This document shows, one piece after another, positions 7,104 to 16,330 of a DNA stretch of 35,824 bases. The position numbers were made by a program, and so were the translations under genes. The stretch is from contig JBKHJZ010000013.1 of the NCBI GenBank assembly GCA_046537875.1, positions 1 through 35,824 on the forward strand, read 5' to 3'. The notes beneath the pieces were generated by a model, which worked only from the letters and a program-made list of their open reading frames with translations, ran no database searches and was not told the DNA's origin. Each line of letters begins with the position of its first letter. Position 1 is the first letter of the stretch. The stretch comes from JBKHJZ01 sp046537875 (lineage in GTDB: Bacteria > Actinomycetota > Acidimicrobiia > Acidimicrobiales > VFJN01).

Positions 7104-7769
7104 ATGAGACCACTCAGGCTCCTGCTCCCGGCGACGCTCGGCCTGGTGCTCGTGCTCGGCTTCGCCCGGCCGGCCGGCGCCCAGGAGGAGGGCGAGGACA
7201 TCGGGCACGCCGAGGAGGAGTGCATCGAGACCCTGGAGGGCGGCGGCAGCATCGACGACTGCCAGGAGGCCCCCAACCCGCTGTTCCCCGAGGTGAACGA
7301 GATCATCTGGGGGGCTCTCAGCTTCACCATCGTCTTCTTCGTCCTCGCCAAGTACGGCGTGCCCCAGATGAGGAAGGCGATGAACGACCGGACCGAGCGG
7401 ATCCGCAGCGACCTGCAGGCCGCCGAGTCCCAGCGCGAGCAGGCGGACGGCCTGCTGGCCGAGTACCGGGCCCAGCTCAACGACGCCAAGGCCGAGTCCG
7501 GGCGGATCATCGAGGAGGCCCGCCAGGCCGCCGACCAGGTCAAGGCCGAGCAGGAGGCCCGCCTCCAGGCCGAGCTGGCCGAGATGCGCGCCCGCGCCGT
7601 GAGCGAGATCGACGCGGCCAAGGCCCAGGCCATGGCCGACCTGCGCACCGAGGTGGTCGACCTGGCCATCGGTGCCGCCGAGACGGTCGTCCAGCGCAGC
7701 CTCGACACCGAGACCCAGACCCAGCTCGTCGAGGAGTACATCAACCAGGTGGCCGCCCAGCGCTCGTAG
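7104..7769 (+). CDS. atpF: ATP synthase F0 subunit b with a signal-peptide-like N-terminus
   Basis: A 221-residue peripheral-stalk subunit. The membrane helix (about 66-85, NEIIWGALSFTIVFFVLAKYG) is followed by the long charged coiled coil typical of b. Unusually, residues 1-26 look like a cleavable signal peptide (basic start, hydrophobic core, AGA before Gln27). They are followed by an acidic segment with Cys40 and Cys53 that would lie outside the membrane. Unlike in Mycobacterium, b is not fused to delta; atpH is a separate gene 42 bases downstream. The ATG at 7104 lies 18 bases after atpE. A later start would remove the signal-like part but none is obviously better. Confidence 0.92.
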   Translation: MRPLRLLLPATLGLVLVLGFARPAGAQEEGEDIGHAEEECIETLEGGGSIDDCQEAPNPLFPEVNEIIWGALSFTIVFFVLAKYGVPQMRKAMNDRTERIRSDLQAAESQREQADGLLAEYRAQLNDAKAESGRIIEEARQAADQVKAEQEARLQAELAEMRARAVSEIDAAKAQAMADLRTEVVDLAIGAAETVVQRSLDTETQTQLVEEYINQVAAQRS

Positions 7770-7811
7770 GGCGCGCAACGGCACCGACGTCGACCAGGAG
7801 CACACGCCGAC

Positions 7812-8339
7812 ATGGCAGACGACCGCACGCTCGCCTATGCCGAGGCCCTCTTCGCGGTGGCCCGCGCCGAGGGGACCCTCGGCGACGTGGAGGACGAGCT
7901 GTTCCGCTTCTCGCAGACGCTCGAGGGGTCCGACGAGCTGCGCGAGGCGCTCACCGACGCGGGCATCCCGGCGAGCCGGCGCCAGCAGATCGTCGAGGAC
8001 CTGCTGGGCGGGCGGGCGCTTCCGACGACCACGGCCCTGGTGTCGATGGTGGTCGGCGCCGGGCGCGGCCGCGACCTGCCGTCCATCATCCGCCGGCTCG
8101 TCGAGATGAGCGCCGCCGAGGCCAACAAGGAGGTGGCCGAGGTCCGCAGCGCCGTGGAGCTCACCGCCGACCAGCGGGACCGGCTGGCCAAGGCGCTCGA
8201 GGAGGCGACCGGCCGGCAGGTCGAGGTGAAGGTCATCGTCGACCCGTCGGTGCTGGGCGGCATCGTCGCCCAGGTCGGGGACACGGTCATCGACGGGTCG
8301 GTGCGCAGCCGCCTCGACCAGCTCAAGCACGCTTTCTGA
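7812..8339 (+). CDS. atpH: ATP synthase F1 subunit delta
   Basis: A 175-residue OSCP/delta-family protein linking the top of F1 to the b stalk. The N-terminal helical domain begins YAEALFAVARAEGTL, and the C-terminal domain carries the typical DPSVLGGIVAQVGDTVIDGSVRSRLDQL. It is a normal free-standing delta. The ATG is preceded by AGGAG eleven bases upstream. atpA follows after 27 bases. Confidence 0.96.
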   Translation: MADDRTLAYAEALFAVARAEGTLGDVEDELFRFSQTLEGSDELREALTDAGIPASRRQQIVEDLLGGRALPTTTALVSMVVGAGRGRDLPSIIRRLVEMSAAEANKEVAEVRSAVELTADQRDRLAKALEEATGRQVEVKVIVDPSVLGGIVAQVGDTVIDGSVRSRLDQLKHAF

Positions 8340-8366
8340 CACGACCAGGACGAGGATTCACACGCC

Positions 8367-10001
8367 ATGGCAGAGCTCACCATCAACACGGCGGACATCG
8401 CCGCCGCGCTCCGCAGGAACCTCGAGGGGTGGTCGCCGGGTGTCGAGACCGCCCAGGTCGGCCGGGTGATCGAGGTCGGCGACGGCATCGCCACCGTCGC
8501 GGGGCTTCCCGAGGCCGCGGTCAACGAGCTGCTGGCGTTCGACAGCGGGGTGCTCGGCCTGGCCCTCAACCTCGACGAGGAGTCGATCGGCGCGGTGGTC
8601 CTGGGCGACGCCGCCGACGTGCGGGAGGGCGAGACGGTCAAGGCCACCGGCCGCATCCTGTCGGTGCCGGTGGGCGACGGGATGCTCGGGCGGGTCGTCA
8701 ACGCGATCGGCGAGCCGGTCGACGGCAAGGGGCCGCTGGTGGGCGTCGAGGAGCGACGGATGGAGATCCAGGCCCCCGGCATCATGGGCCGCCAGCCCGT
8801 GCACGAGCCGCTCCAGACCGGCATCAAGGCGATCGACGCGATGACGCCGGTGGGCCGGGGCCAGCGCGAGCTGATCATCGGCGACCGCAAGACCGGCAAG
8901 ACCACCATCGCGGTCGACACGGTCATCAACCAGCGTGGCCAGGGCGTCAAGTGCATCTACGTGGCGATCGGCCAGAAGGAGTCGACGGTGGCCACCACCG
9001 TCGAGACCCTCCGGCAGTTCGGGGCGCTGGAGTACACGGTCGTGGTGGTGGCCGGCGCCTCCGACCCGGCGCCGTTCAAGTACCTCGCGCCCTACGCCGG
9101 GTGCGCGATGGGCCAGCACTGGATGGAGAGCGGCGACCACGCGCTGGTCGTGTACGACGACCTGTCGAAGCAGGCGGAGGCCTACCGGCAGATCTCGCTC
9201 CTCCTGCGCCGCCCACCGGGCCGCGAGGCCTACCCGGGCGACGTGTTCTACCTGCACAGCCGCCTGCTGGAGCGGGCAGCGAAGCTCTCCGACGAGAACG
9301 GCGGCGGCTCGCTGACGGCCCTGCCGATCGTCGAGACCAAGGCCGGCGACATCACGGCCTACATCCCCACCAACGTGATCTCGATCACCGACGGCCAGAT
9401 CTACCTGCAGGAGGACCTGTTCAAGTCCGGCGTGCGCCCCGCGTTCGACACGGGCCAGTCGGTGTCGCGCGTGGGCGGTGCCGCCCAGGTCAAGGCCATG
9501 AAGAAGGCGGTCGGCACGCTGAAGGGCGACCTGTCGCAGTTCCGGGAGCTCGAGTCCTTCGCCTCGTTCGGGTCGGAGCTCGACAAGGTGTCGCAGGCGC
9601 AGCTCGACCGCGGCTACCGGCTGGTCGAGCTGCTGAAGCAGCCGCAGAACAGCCCGATGCCGGTCGAGGAGCAGGTGCTGTCGCTCTACGCCGGCACCAA
9701 CGGGTTCCTCGACCCGGTGCCGGTGTCCGAGGTGGCCCGGTTCGAGTCGGAGCTGGTCCTGTGGTTCCGCACCCGCCACAGCGCCATGCTCGACGGCATC
9801 CGCACCACCGGCGACATCGAGGACGTCGAGGCGTTCACCGCGGCGATCGAGGCGTTCCGCGACCAGTTCGTGGTCGACGGCGAGCCGCTCGGGGCGCCCG
9901 AGGCCCGCGAGCAGGGCGAGGAGGAGCGCGAGCTGGCCGGTGGCCGCAGCGAGGGCATCCTCCCCGAGGAGGAGATCAGCCGGGAGGAGGGACCCGCCTG
10001 A
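8367..10001 (+). CDS. atpA: ATP synthase F1 subunit alpha
   Basis: A 544-residue non-catalytic nucleotide-binding subunit. The Walker A motif GDRKTGKTT is at residues 172-180; the QPVHEPLQTGIKAIDAMTP and VGRGQREL segments precede it. The C-terminus carries an acidic Glu/Gly-rich extension (about 515-544) beyond the conserved domain, as in several actinobacterial alpha subunits. Its stop TGA shares one base with the ATG of atpG, indicating coupled translation. Confidence 0.97.
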   Translation: MAELTINTADIAAALRRNLEGWSPGVETAQVGRVIEVGDGIATVAGLPEAAVNELLAFDSGVLGLALNLDEESIGAVVLGDAADVREGETVKATGRILSVPVGDGMLGRVVNAIGEPVDGKGPLVGVEERRMEIQAPGIMGRQPVHEPLQTGIKAIDAMTPVGRGQRELIIGDRKTGKTTIAVDTVINQRGQGVKCIYVAIGQKESTVATTVETLRQFGALEYTVVVVAGASDPAPFKYLAPYAGCAMGQHWMESGDHALVVYDDLSKQAEAYRQISLLLRRPPGREAYPGDVFYLHSRLLERAAKLSDENGGGSLTALPIVETKAGDITAYIPTNVISITDGQIYLQEDLFKSGVRPAFDTGQSVSRVGGAAQVKAMKKAVGTLKGDLSQFRELESFASFGSELDKVSQAQLDRGYRLVELLKQPQNSPMPVEEQVLSLYAGTNGFLDPVPVSEVARFESELVLWFRTRHSAMLDGIRTTGDIEDVEAFTAAIEAFRDQFVVDGEPLGAPEAREQGEEERELAGGRSEGILPEEEISREEGPA

Positions 10002-10972
10002 TGGCCGGTGGCCAGGAGCGGGCGCTGCGGCGACGGATCCGCAGCATCCAGTCGACCAAGAAGATCACCCGGGCCATGGAGCTCATCGCCGCCACGCGGG
10101 TGACGGCCGCCCAGCAGCGCGCTGCGGCCGCCCGCCCCTACAGCGAGCGCATCACCGCGGTGATCCAGAACCTCGCCGCCGTCGGCGGGGCGATCGAGCA
10201 CCCGCTCCTGCGCCCGCCCGAGGACACCGACGGCATCAAGGTGGCCTTCGTGGCCATCGCGAGCGACCGCGGCCTCGCCGGGCCCTACAACGCCAGCGTC
10301 ATCCGGGCGACCGAGCGCGAGCTCCAGGCCCGGCGGGCCGAGGGCGCCGACTACTCGCTCGTCCTCGTCGGGAAGAAGCTCGAGAGCTACTTCCGCTTCC
10401 GCGGCTACCGCATCGACCACGCCTTCAGCGGCATGAGCGACCGGCCGACCTACGAGGACGCCCGGCAGGTCGCCGAGGTGGTGCGGGCGGCGTTCGAGGA
10501 GGGCGACGTCGACGAGGTCGTCCTGGTCTTCACCCGCTTCCTGTCGGTGGCGTCACAGCGGGTGGTCGTCCGCCAGTTCATGCCGCTCACCGGGGTCGAG
10601 GTGGCCGCGGCCGAGGGGCCCCAGGCCGACTACGAGTTCGAGCCGGCGCCCGACCAGATCCTGGCGCAGCTGCTGCCCCGCTACGTGGAGGCCCGGCTGT
10701 ACGCCGCCATGCTGGACGCGGCCGCCTCCGAGCACGCGGCGCGGCAGCGGGCGATGAAGTCGGCCACCGACAACGCGGAGGAGCTGATCGTCAAGTACAG
10801 CCGGGCGATGAACCGGGCCCGCCAGGACGCGATCACCACCGAGATCATGGAGATCGTCGGCGGTGCCGAGGCCATGCGGGCCGCGCAGGTCGACCGCAGC
10901 GACCTTCTGCCCGATCACGTCCTCATGTCCGCCGACATCCTCGCCGACAGCCTCGACCTCTCCCGCTCGTGA
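10001..10972 (+). CDS. atpG: ATP synthase F1 subunit gamma
   Basis: A 323-residue central-stalk subunit. The start is the ATG overlapping the atpA stop and gives the family N-terminus (ALRRRIRSIQSTKKITRAMELIAA). The C-terminal coiled-coil strand includes ASEHAARQRAMKSATDNAEELI and RARQDAITTEIMEIVGGAEA. It is somewhat longer than the roughly 290 residues of enteric gamma, as in other actinobacteria. The open frame extends far upstream through atpF, atpH and atpA, but that part is a shadow. Confidence 0.97.
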   Translation: MAGGQERALRRRIRSIQSTKKITRAMELIAATRVTAAQQRAAAARPYSERITAVIQNLAAVGGAIEHPLLRPPEDTDGIKVAFVAIASDRGLAGPYNASVIRATERELQARRAEGADYSLVLVGKKLESYFRFRGYRIDHAFSGMSDRPTYEDARQVAEVVRAAFEEGDVDEVVLVFTRFLSVASQRVVVRQFMPLTGVEVAAAEGPQADYEFEPAPDQILAQLLPRYVEARLYAAMLDAAASEHAARQRAMKSATDNAEELIVKYSRAMNRARQDAITTEIMEIVGGAEAMRAAQVDRSDLLPDHVLMSADILADSLDLSRS

Positions 10973-11000
10973 GAGCGCACACTCCAAGGGAGCACTTCGC

Positions 11001-12458
<1,458 letters not shown>

Positions 12459-12461
12459 CCG

Positions 12462-12869
12462 GTGGCGACGCTCCAGGTGGAGCTGGTCTCGCCGGAGCGC
12501 GTGCTCTACTCGGGCGAGGCCGACATGGTGATCGCCCGCACGCTGGGCGGGGGCGACATCGCGTTCCTGCCGGGGCACACGCCGTTCGTGGGGGCGCTCG
12601 ACATCGCCACGGTCACCGTCCGCTCGCAGGAGGGCGACGAGCTCGTCGCCGTGCACGGCGGGTTCGTGGAGGTCTCGGAGGACCGGGTGACGATCCTCTC
12701 CGACGTGGCCGAGCTGGCCAGCCAGATCGACGTCGAGCGCGCCCGGGCGGCCCAGCAGCGGGCGGAGGAGGCCCTGCGCCACCGCCACGACGCGGAGGTG
12801 GAGGCGGCCGCCCGCCGGGCGCACGTCCGCCTCCGGGCCGCGGGCGGGCTGGCGAGCCTCGGCGGCTGA
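12462..12869 (+). CDS. atpC: ATP synthase F1 subunit epsilon
   Basis: A 135-residue subunit with the N-terminal beta-sandwich (LQVELVSPERVLYSGEADMV, then LPGHTPFVGAL and VHGGFVEVSEDRVTILSD) and a C-terminal helical part (about 92-125) rich in Glu, Arg and Ala that may regulate ATP hydrolysis. The GTG start lies three bases after the atpD stop. It is the last gene of the operon; a 9-base GC hairpin follows the stop. Confidence 0.94.
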   Translation: MATLQVELVSPERVLYSGEADMVIARTLGGGDIAFLPGHTPFVGALDIATVTVRSQEGDELVAVHGGFVEVSEDRVTILSDVAELASQIDVERARAAQQRAEEALRHRHDAEVEAAARRAHVRLRAAGGLASLGG

Positions 12870-12875
12870 CCCTCG

Positions 12876-12908
12876 GGGCGGCGCACCGCAAGCGACGCGG
12901 CGCCGCCC
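12876..12908 (+). terminator. GC-rich hairpin after the atp operon
   Basis: Arms GGGCGGCGC (12876-12884) and GCGCCGCCC (12900-12908) are perfectly complementary with a 15-base loop, beginning seven bases after the atpC stop. No T-run follows, so this is a terminator-like stem rather than a classical intrinsic terminator. Confidence 0.45.
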
Positions 12909-12935
12909 GGGTCGGTGCACGCGTCGTGCATGAGC

Positions 12936-12947
12936 CATCATCGGGGC
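12936..12947 (+). promoter_or_regulatory. Leaderless-type -10 (CATCAT, 6-base spacer) of the lipase gene
   Basis: CATCAT (12936-12941) ends six bases before the ATG at 12948, with A at -11 and T at -7 if transcription starts at the ATG. No Shine-Dalgarno sequence intervenes. Confidence 0.35.
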
Positions 12948-14192
12948 ATGCACCTGCGACCCCGCTCCGTGCCGGCGGTTCTTCTCGCCGCCACGCTCGT
13001 GGCCTGCTCGGGCGGCGGCGGGGTCGGCCCGGACGCCGGCGACGGCGGCGACGGCGGCGACGGCTCGGCCGCGGCGGCCGCCGGGACCACCACCTCGCTG
13101 GCCCCGTTCGAGGGCGACGACTTCTACGAGGTTCCCGACCCGCTGCCCGAGGGGGAGCCGGGCACGCTCATCCGCTACGAGCCGGTCGACGGCGCCGGCG
13201 ACGCGGGCCCGGCCACGTTTCGGATGATGTACCTGTCGGAGTCGGTCGCCGGCGAGCCGATCGCGGTCACCGGGCTGGCCGCGATCCCCGACGGGGACGC
13301 CCCGCCGGGGGGCCGGCCGACGCTGACGATCGCCCACGGCACCACCGGCATCGCCGACGAGTGCGCCCCGTCGAAGAGCCCGCGGGCGTCCGAGGGCCTG
13401 CTGTTCGGGCCCGCCGCCGACCGCGGCTACCTCGTCGCCCTCTCCGACTACGAGGGGCTCGGCACGCCGGGCCGCCATCCGTACCTGGTGGGCGAGAGCG
13501 AGGGACGCAGCGTGCTCGACGCCGCGAAGGCCGCCGCGCAGCTGCCGGGCGCCGACGCGGGCCGCGAGCTCGCGATCATGGGCTACTCGCAGGGCGGCCA
13601 CGGGGCGCTCTGGGCGGCCCAGCTCGCCGAGTCGTGGGCGCCCGACCACGAGGTTCTGGGCACGGTGGCCGGTGCGCCGGCCACCGAGCTGCCGGTCATC
13701 CTGCGGGCGGGCTCCGCCGGGCCGGTCGCCGGGTTCGTGATGATGATCATCGCCGGGTTCGCCGAGGCGTACCCCGAGGCCGACGCCGCCGACGTGCTGA
13801 CCGCCGCGGGGGAGGCCGCCCTCGACCAGGTGGACGAGGGCTGCGTGGGCGACGTGGTGGGCGGCTTCGCGAGCGCGGGCGAGCAGCTCATCGAGCCGGA
13901 GGCCGCGACCACCGAGCCGTGGACCGACCTCATGGCCGAGAACGATCCCGGCCGGGTGGTCGCCGACGGGCCGGTGCTGGTGCTCCACAGCGCCGCCGAC
14001 GACCTGGTGCCGGCGGCGCTGAGCGAGATCATGGTCGGCCGCATGTGCGAGCTCGGCCAGGTGGTGGAGCGCCGCGTCTACGAGGACGGGCTGGGGCACG
14101 GCGAGGCGGCACCGGGGGCCTTGACGGACGGCCTCGAGTGGCTCGACGGGCTGGCCGGGGGCGCCGAGCCGGTGAGCACCTGCGGCTCGTAG
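12948..14192 (+). CDS. Secretory lipase-family lipoprotein (alpha/beta hydrolase)
   Basis: A 414-residue protein with a lipoprotein signal peptide: MHLRPRSVPAVLLAATLVAC, lipid-anchor Cys20, followed by a Gly/Asp/Ala-rich linker. The rest matches the secretory lipase family: AHGTTGIADECAPS, SDYEGLGTPGRHPYLVGESEGRSVLD, and the nucleophile elbow GYSQGGHG with Ser214. Candidate acid and base are Asp in LHSAADDLVP and His in GLGHGEAAP. It probably hydrolyses esters or lipids at the cell surface; the substrate is unknown. I chose ATG 12948 rather than the upstream 12915 because it starts the signal peptide directly and has a -10-like element at the leaderless distance. Confidence 0.85.
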   Translation: MHLRPRSVPAVLLAATLVACSGGGGVGPDAGDGGDGGDGSAAAAAGTTTSLAPFEGDDFYEVPDPLPEGEPGTLIRYEPVDGAGDAGPATFRMMYLSESVAGEPIAVTGLAAIPDGDAPPGGRPTLTIAHGTTGIADECAPSKSPRASEGLLFGPAADRGYLVALSDYEGLGTPGRHPYLVGESEGRSVLDAAKAAAQLPGADAGRELAIMGYSQGGHGALWAAQLAESWAPDHEVLGTVAGAPATELPVILRAGSAGPVAGFVMMIIAGFAEAYPEADAADVLTAAGEAALDQVDEGCVGDVVGGFASAGEQLIEPEAATTEPWTDLMAENDPGRVVADGPVLVLHSAADDLVPAALSEIMVGRMCELGQVVERRVYEDGLGHGEAAPGALTDGLEWLDGLAGGAEPVSTCGS

Positions 14193-14231
14193 ATTCGCTC
14201 TCCCGCCCGGGCAGCCCGGCCGGCACCGCCG

Positions 14232-14243
14232 TAGGGTGCCACC
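14232..14243 (+). promoter_or_regulatory. Leaderless-type -10 (TAGGGT, 6-base spacer) of the 2H-GNAT gene
   Basis: TAGGGT (14232-14237) ends six bases before ATG 14244. The same hexamer with the same spacer precedes the hydratase gene at 21414. Confidence 0.5.
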
Positions 14244-15293
14244 ATGCCGCGCGATCGGCTCGGGGTGGCGCTGCTGCTGCCGCGTGATGTGGCGGGCGAG
14301 GTCGACGGCCTGCGGCGCGCGCTGGGCGACGGGACGTTCCGCCGGATCCCGCCCCACCTGACGCTCGTGCCGCCGGTGAACGTGCCGTCGGAGCGCCTCG
14401 GCGACGCCCTGGCGCTCCTGCGGGCGGCGGGCGCGGCCGTGGCGCACGCGGCCCCGCTGCGGCTGCGGCTCGGCCCGCTGATGTCGTTTCTCCCCGTGAA
14501 CCCCGTCGCCTACCTGGCCGTGGGCGGTGACGTCGACGTCCTGGACGTCCTGCGCGACCGGGTGTTCCGGCCGCCGCTGTGGCGGACGCTCACCCACGCC
14601 TTCGTTCCCCACGTGACCGTGGCCGACGAGCTGGCGCCGCAGCGGATCGAGGCGGCGGTCTCGGCGCTGGCGGACTTCCGTCTCGACGTCAGCGTCGGTC
14701 GCGTGCACCTGCTGCGCGAGGGGCCCGGGAGGGTGTGGCAGCCGATCGCGGATGCCCCGTTCGCCACCCCGGCCGTCGTGAGCCGGGGTGGGCTGCCGCT
14801 GGAGCTGACGATCTCCGGACGGTTGGACGTGCAGGCCTGGCGGCTGGTCGACGAGGTCCGGGAGGGTGACTCCCTCCCCGGCGGGCTGCTGGTGGCGGGC
14901 GGCCCCCGGGCACCGGGCGAGGGCGACGCCGGCCGGTCACCCGGGGCGGGCGACCGGTTGGCGGTGACCGCGCGGCGCGACGGCACCGTCGTCGGGGCGC
15001 TGGCCGGGCGCCTGCTCGGGCCGGTCGCCTGGCTCGATGTGGTCGCCGTGGCGCCGGGGGCGCGGCAGCAGGGCATCGGCCGGCACCTCCTGCGGGCCGC
15101 CGAGGGGATCGCCCGCCGCTCGGGGTGCGCGTACATGGCGGCGACGCTGGCGGGCGATGTCCGGGCCCCGGGGGCCGACCCCGCCGCGGTCACCGCGCTG
15201 CTGGAGGGGGCCGGGTGGGGCCCGGCGGCCCGTGCGGACGCCGCCCGGGTCGAGGGCACGCAGCTGTGGTGGCGGGCTCTGCGCCGCGCGTGA
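14244..15293 (+). CDS. 2H-phosphoesterase (2'-5' RNA ligase-like) fused to a GNAT acetyltransferase
   Basis: A 349-residue two-domain protein. Residues 1-175 have the two HxT motifs of 2H phosphoesterases (LigT/2'-5' RNA ligase-like): PPHLTLVPPV (His38, Thr40) and FVPHVTVADEL (His123, Thr125). Residues 185-349 form a GNAT domain with the VAVAPGARQQGIGRHLLRAAEGIARRSGC acetyl-CoA segment (about 267-295). One uninterrupted frame covers both. 2H enzymes act on 2',3'-cyclic or 2'-5' phosphodiester bonds and GNATs acetylate amines, so a nucleotide- or RNA-linked substrate is possible but unproven. The stop lies five bases from the convergent glpX stop. Confidence 0.78.
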   Translation: MPRDRLGVALLLPRDVAGEVDGLRRALGDGTFRRIPPHLTLVPPVNVPSERLGDALALLRAAGAAVAHAAPLRLRLGPLMSFLPVNPVAYLAVGGDVDVLDVLRDRVFRPPLWRTLTHAFVPHVTVADELAPQRIEAAVSALADFRLDVSVGRVHLLREGPGRVWQPIADAPFATPAVVSRGGLPLELTISGRLDVQAWRLVDEVREGDSLPGGLLVAGGPRAPGEGDAGRSPGAGDRLAVTARRDGTVVGALAGRLLGPVAWLDVVAVAPGARQQGIGRHLLRAAEGIARRSGCAYMAATLAGDVRAPGADPAAVTALLEGAGWGPAARADAARVEGTQLWWRALRRA

Positions 15294-15298
15294 GGGAG

Positions 15299-16291
15299 CT
15301 ACTCGAAGTCGATGGCCGAGAACCGGGCGAGCTTCGACAGCTGGTGTTCGGCGTTGATCAGCCTGACCGTGCCCGAGCGTGAGCGCATGACCAGCGACTG
15401 GGTGCTGGCCCCCCGCCGCGTGTAGCGCACGCCCCGGAGCAGCTCCCCGTCGGTGAGGCCCGTGGCCGCGAAGAAGCAGTTGTCGCCGGCCACCAGGTCG
15501 TCGGTCGTGAGCACGCGATCGAGGTCGTAGCCGGCGGCGACGGCGGCAGCCCTCTCCTCGTCGTTGCGGGGCCAGAGCCGTCCCTGCATCTCGCCGCCCA
15601 TCGCCTTGAGCGCGGCGGCGGCGATGACCCCCTCCGGGGTGCCGCCGATGCCGAGCAGCACGTCGGCGCCCGACTCGGGCCAGGCCGTGGCGATGGCCCC
15701 CGCCACGTCGCCGTCGGTGATGAGGCGGATGCGGGCGCCCGTGGCCCGCACCTCGGCGATGAGGTCCTGGTGGCGGGGCCGGTCGAGGATCATGGCGGTG
15801 ACGCCCCGGGTGGAGGTGCCCTTGGCCTCGGCGATGGCTGCGATGTTCTCGGCGGGCGGGCGGGTGATGTCGCAGGTTCCGGCGCACTCGGGGCCGACGG
15901 CGATCTTCTCCATGTAGACGCACGGGCCGGGGTCGAACATGGTGCCCCGCTCGGAGACGGCGATCACCGAGATGGCGTTCCCCCGGCCGAGGGCGGTGAG
16001 GGTGGTGCCGTCGATGGGGTCGACCGCGACGTCGGTCTGGGTGGCGGTGCGGTCGCCGACCGCCTCGCCGTTGTAGAGCATCGGGGCCTCGTCCTTCTCC
16101 CCCTCGCCGATCACCACGATCCCGTCCATCGGCACCGTGTCGAGCACGATCCGCATGGCGTCGACCGCCGCCCCGTCGGCGCCGGTCTTGTCGCCGCGCC
16201 CCATCCAGCGGGACCCGGCGAGCGCTGCGGCTTCGGTGACGCGGACGAGCTCCAGGGCCAGGTTGCGGTCGGGGGGCTGCTTCTCGGCCAT
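15299..16291 (-). CDS. glpX: Fructose-1,6-bisphosphatase, class II (GlpX)
   Basis: A 330-residue Li+-sensitive-family phosphatase hydrolysing fructose 1,6-bisphosphate to fructose 6-phosphate in gluconeogenesis. Landmarks are GEGEKDEAPMLYNGE, DPIDGTTLTALGRGNAISVIA (metal binding), LITDGDVAGAI and LLGIGGTPEGVIAAAALKAMGGEMQGRL. GlpX is the main FBPase in most actinobacteria. I chose the ATG at 16291 over an in-frame TTG nine bases upstream: TATCTT ends seven bases before this ATG, fitting a leaderless transcript. It is divergent from the 188-residue protein across only 39 bases. Confidence 0.95.
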   Translation of the reverse strand: MAEKQPPDRNLALELVRVTEAAALAGSRWMGRGDKTGADGAAVDAMRIVLDTVPMDGIVVIGEGEKDEAPMLYNGEAVGDRTATQTDVAVDPIDGTTLTALGRGNAISVIAVSERGTMFDPGPCVYMEKIAVGPECAGTCDITRPPAENIAAIAEAKGTSTRGVTAMILDRPRHQDLIAEVRATGARIRLITDGDVAGAIATAWPESGADVLLGIGGTPEGVIAAAALKAMGGEMQGRLWPRNDEERAAAVAAGYDLDRVLTTDDLVAGDNCFFAATGLTDGELLRGVRYTRRGASTQSLVMRSRSGTVRLINAEHQLSKLARFSAIDFE

Positions 16292-16298
16292 GGGCGGC

Positions 16299-16322
16299 AA
16301 GATACTCCGCGCCTGGTTGAAT
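16299..16322. promoter_or_regulatory. Face-to-face promoters between glpX and the 188-residue gene
   Basis: On the minus strand TATCTT (16304-16299) ends seven bases before the glpX ATG. On the plus strand TTGAAT (16317-16322) ends eight bases before GTG 16331. The two -10 elements are 12 bases apart, so each promoter would occupy the other's upstream region. Confidence 0.4.
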
Positions 16323-16330
16323 GGGCGGCC

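Noticed and set aside
5721..8342. An 873-codon minus-strand open frame across atpB-E-F-H
   Set aside because: Antisense shadow of the atp genes; no recognisable domain.
16292..16300. TTG start for glpX nine bases upstream of the chosen ATG
   Set aside because: GGAG would be only four bases away, and the -10-like TATCTT overlaps the TTG; the ATG fits better.
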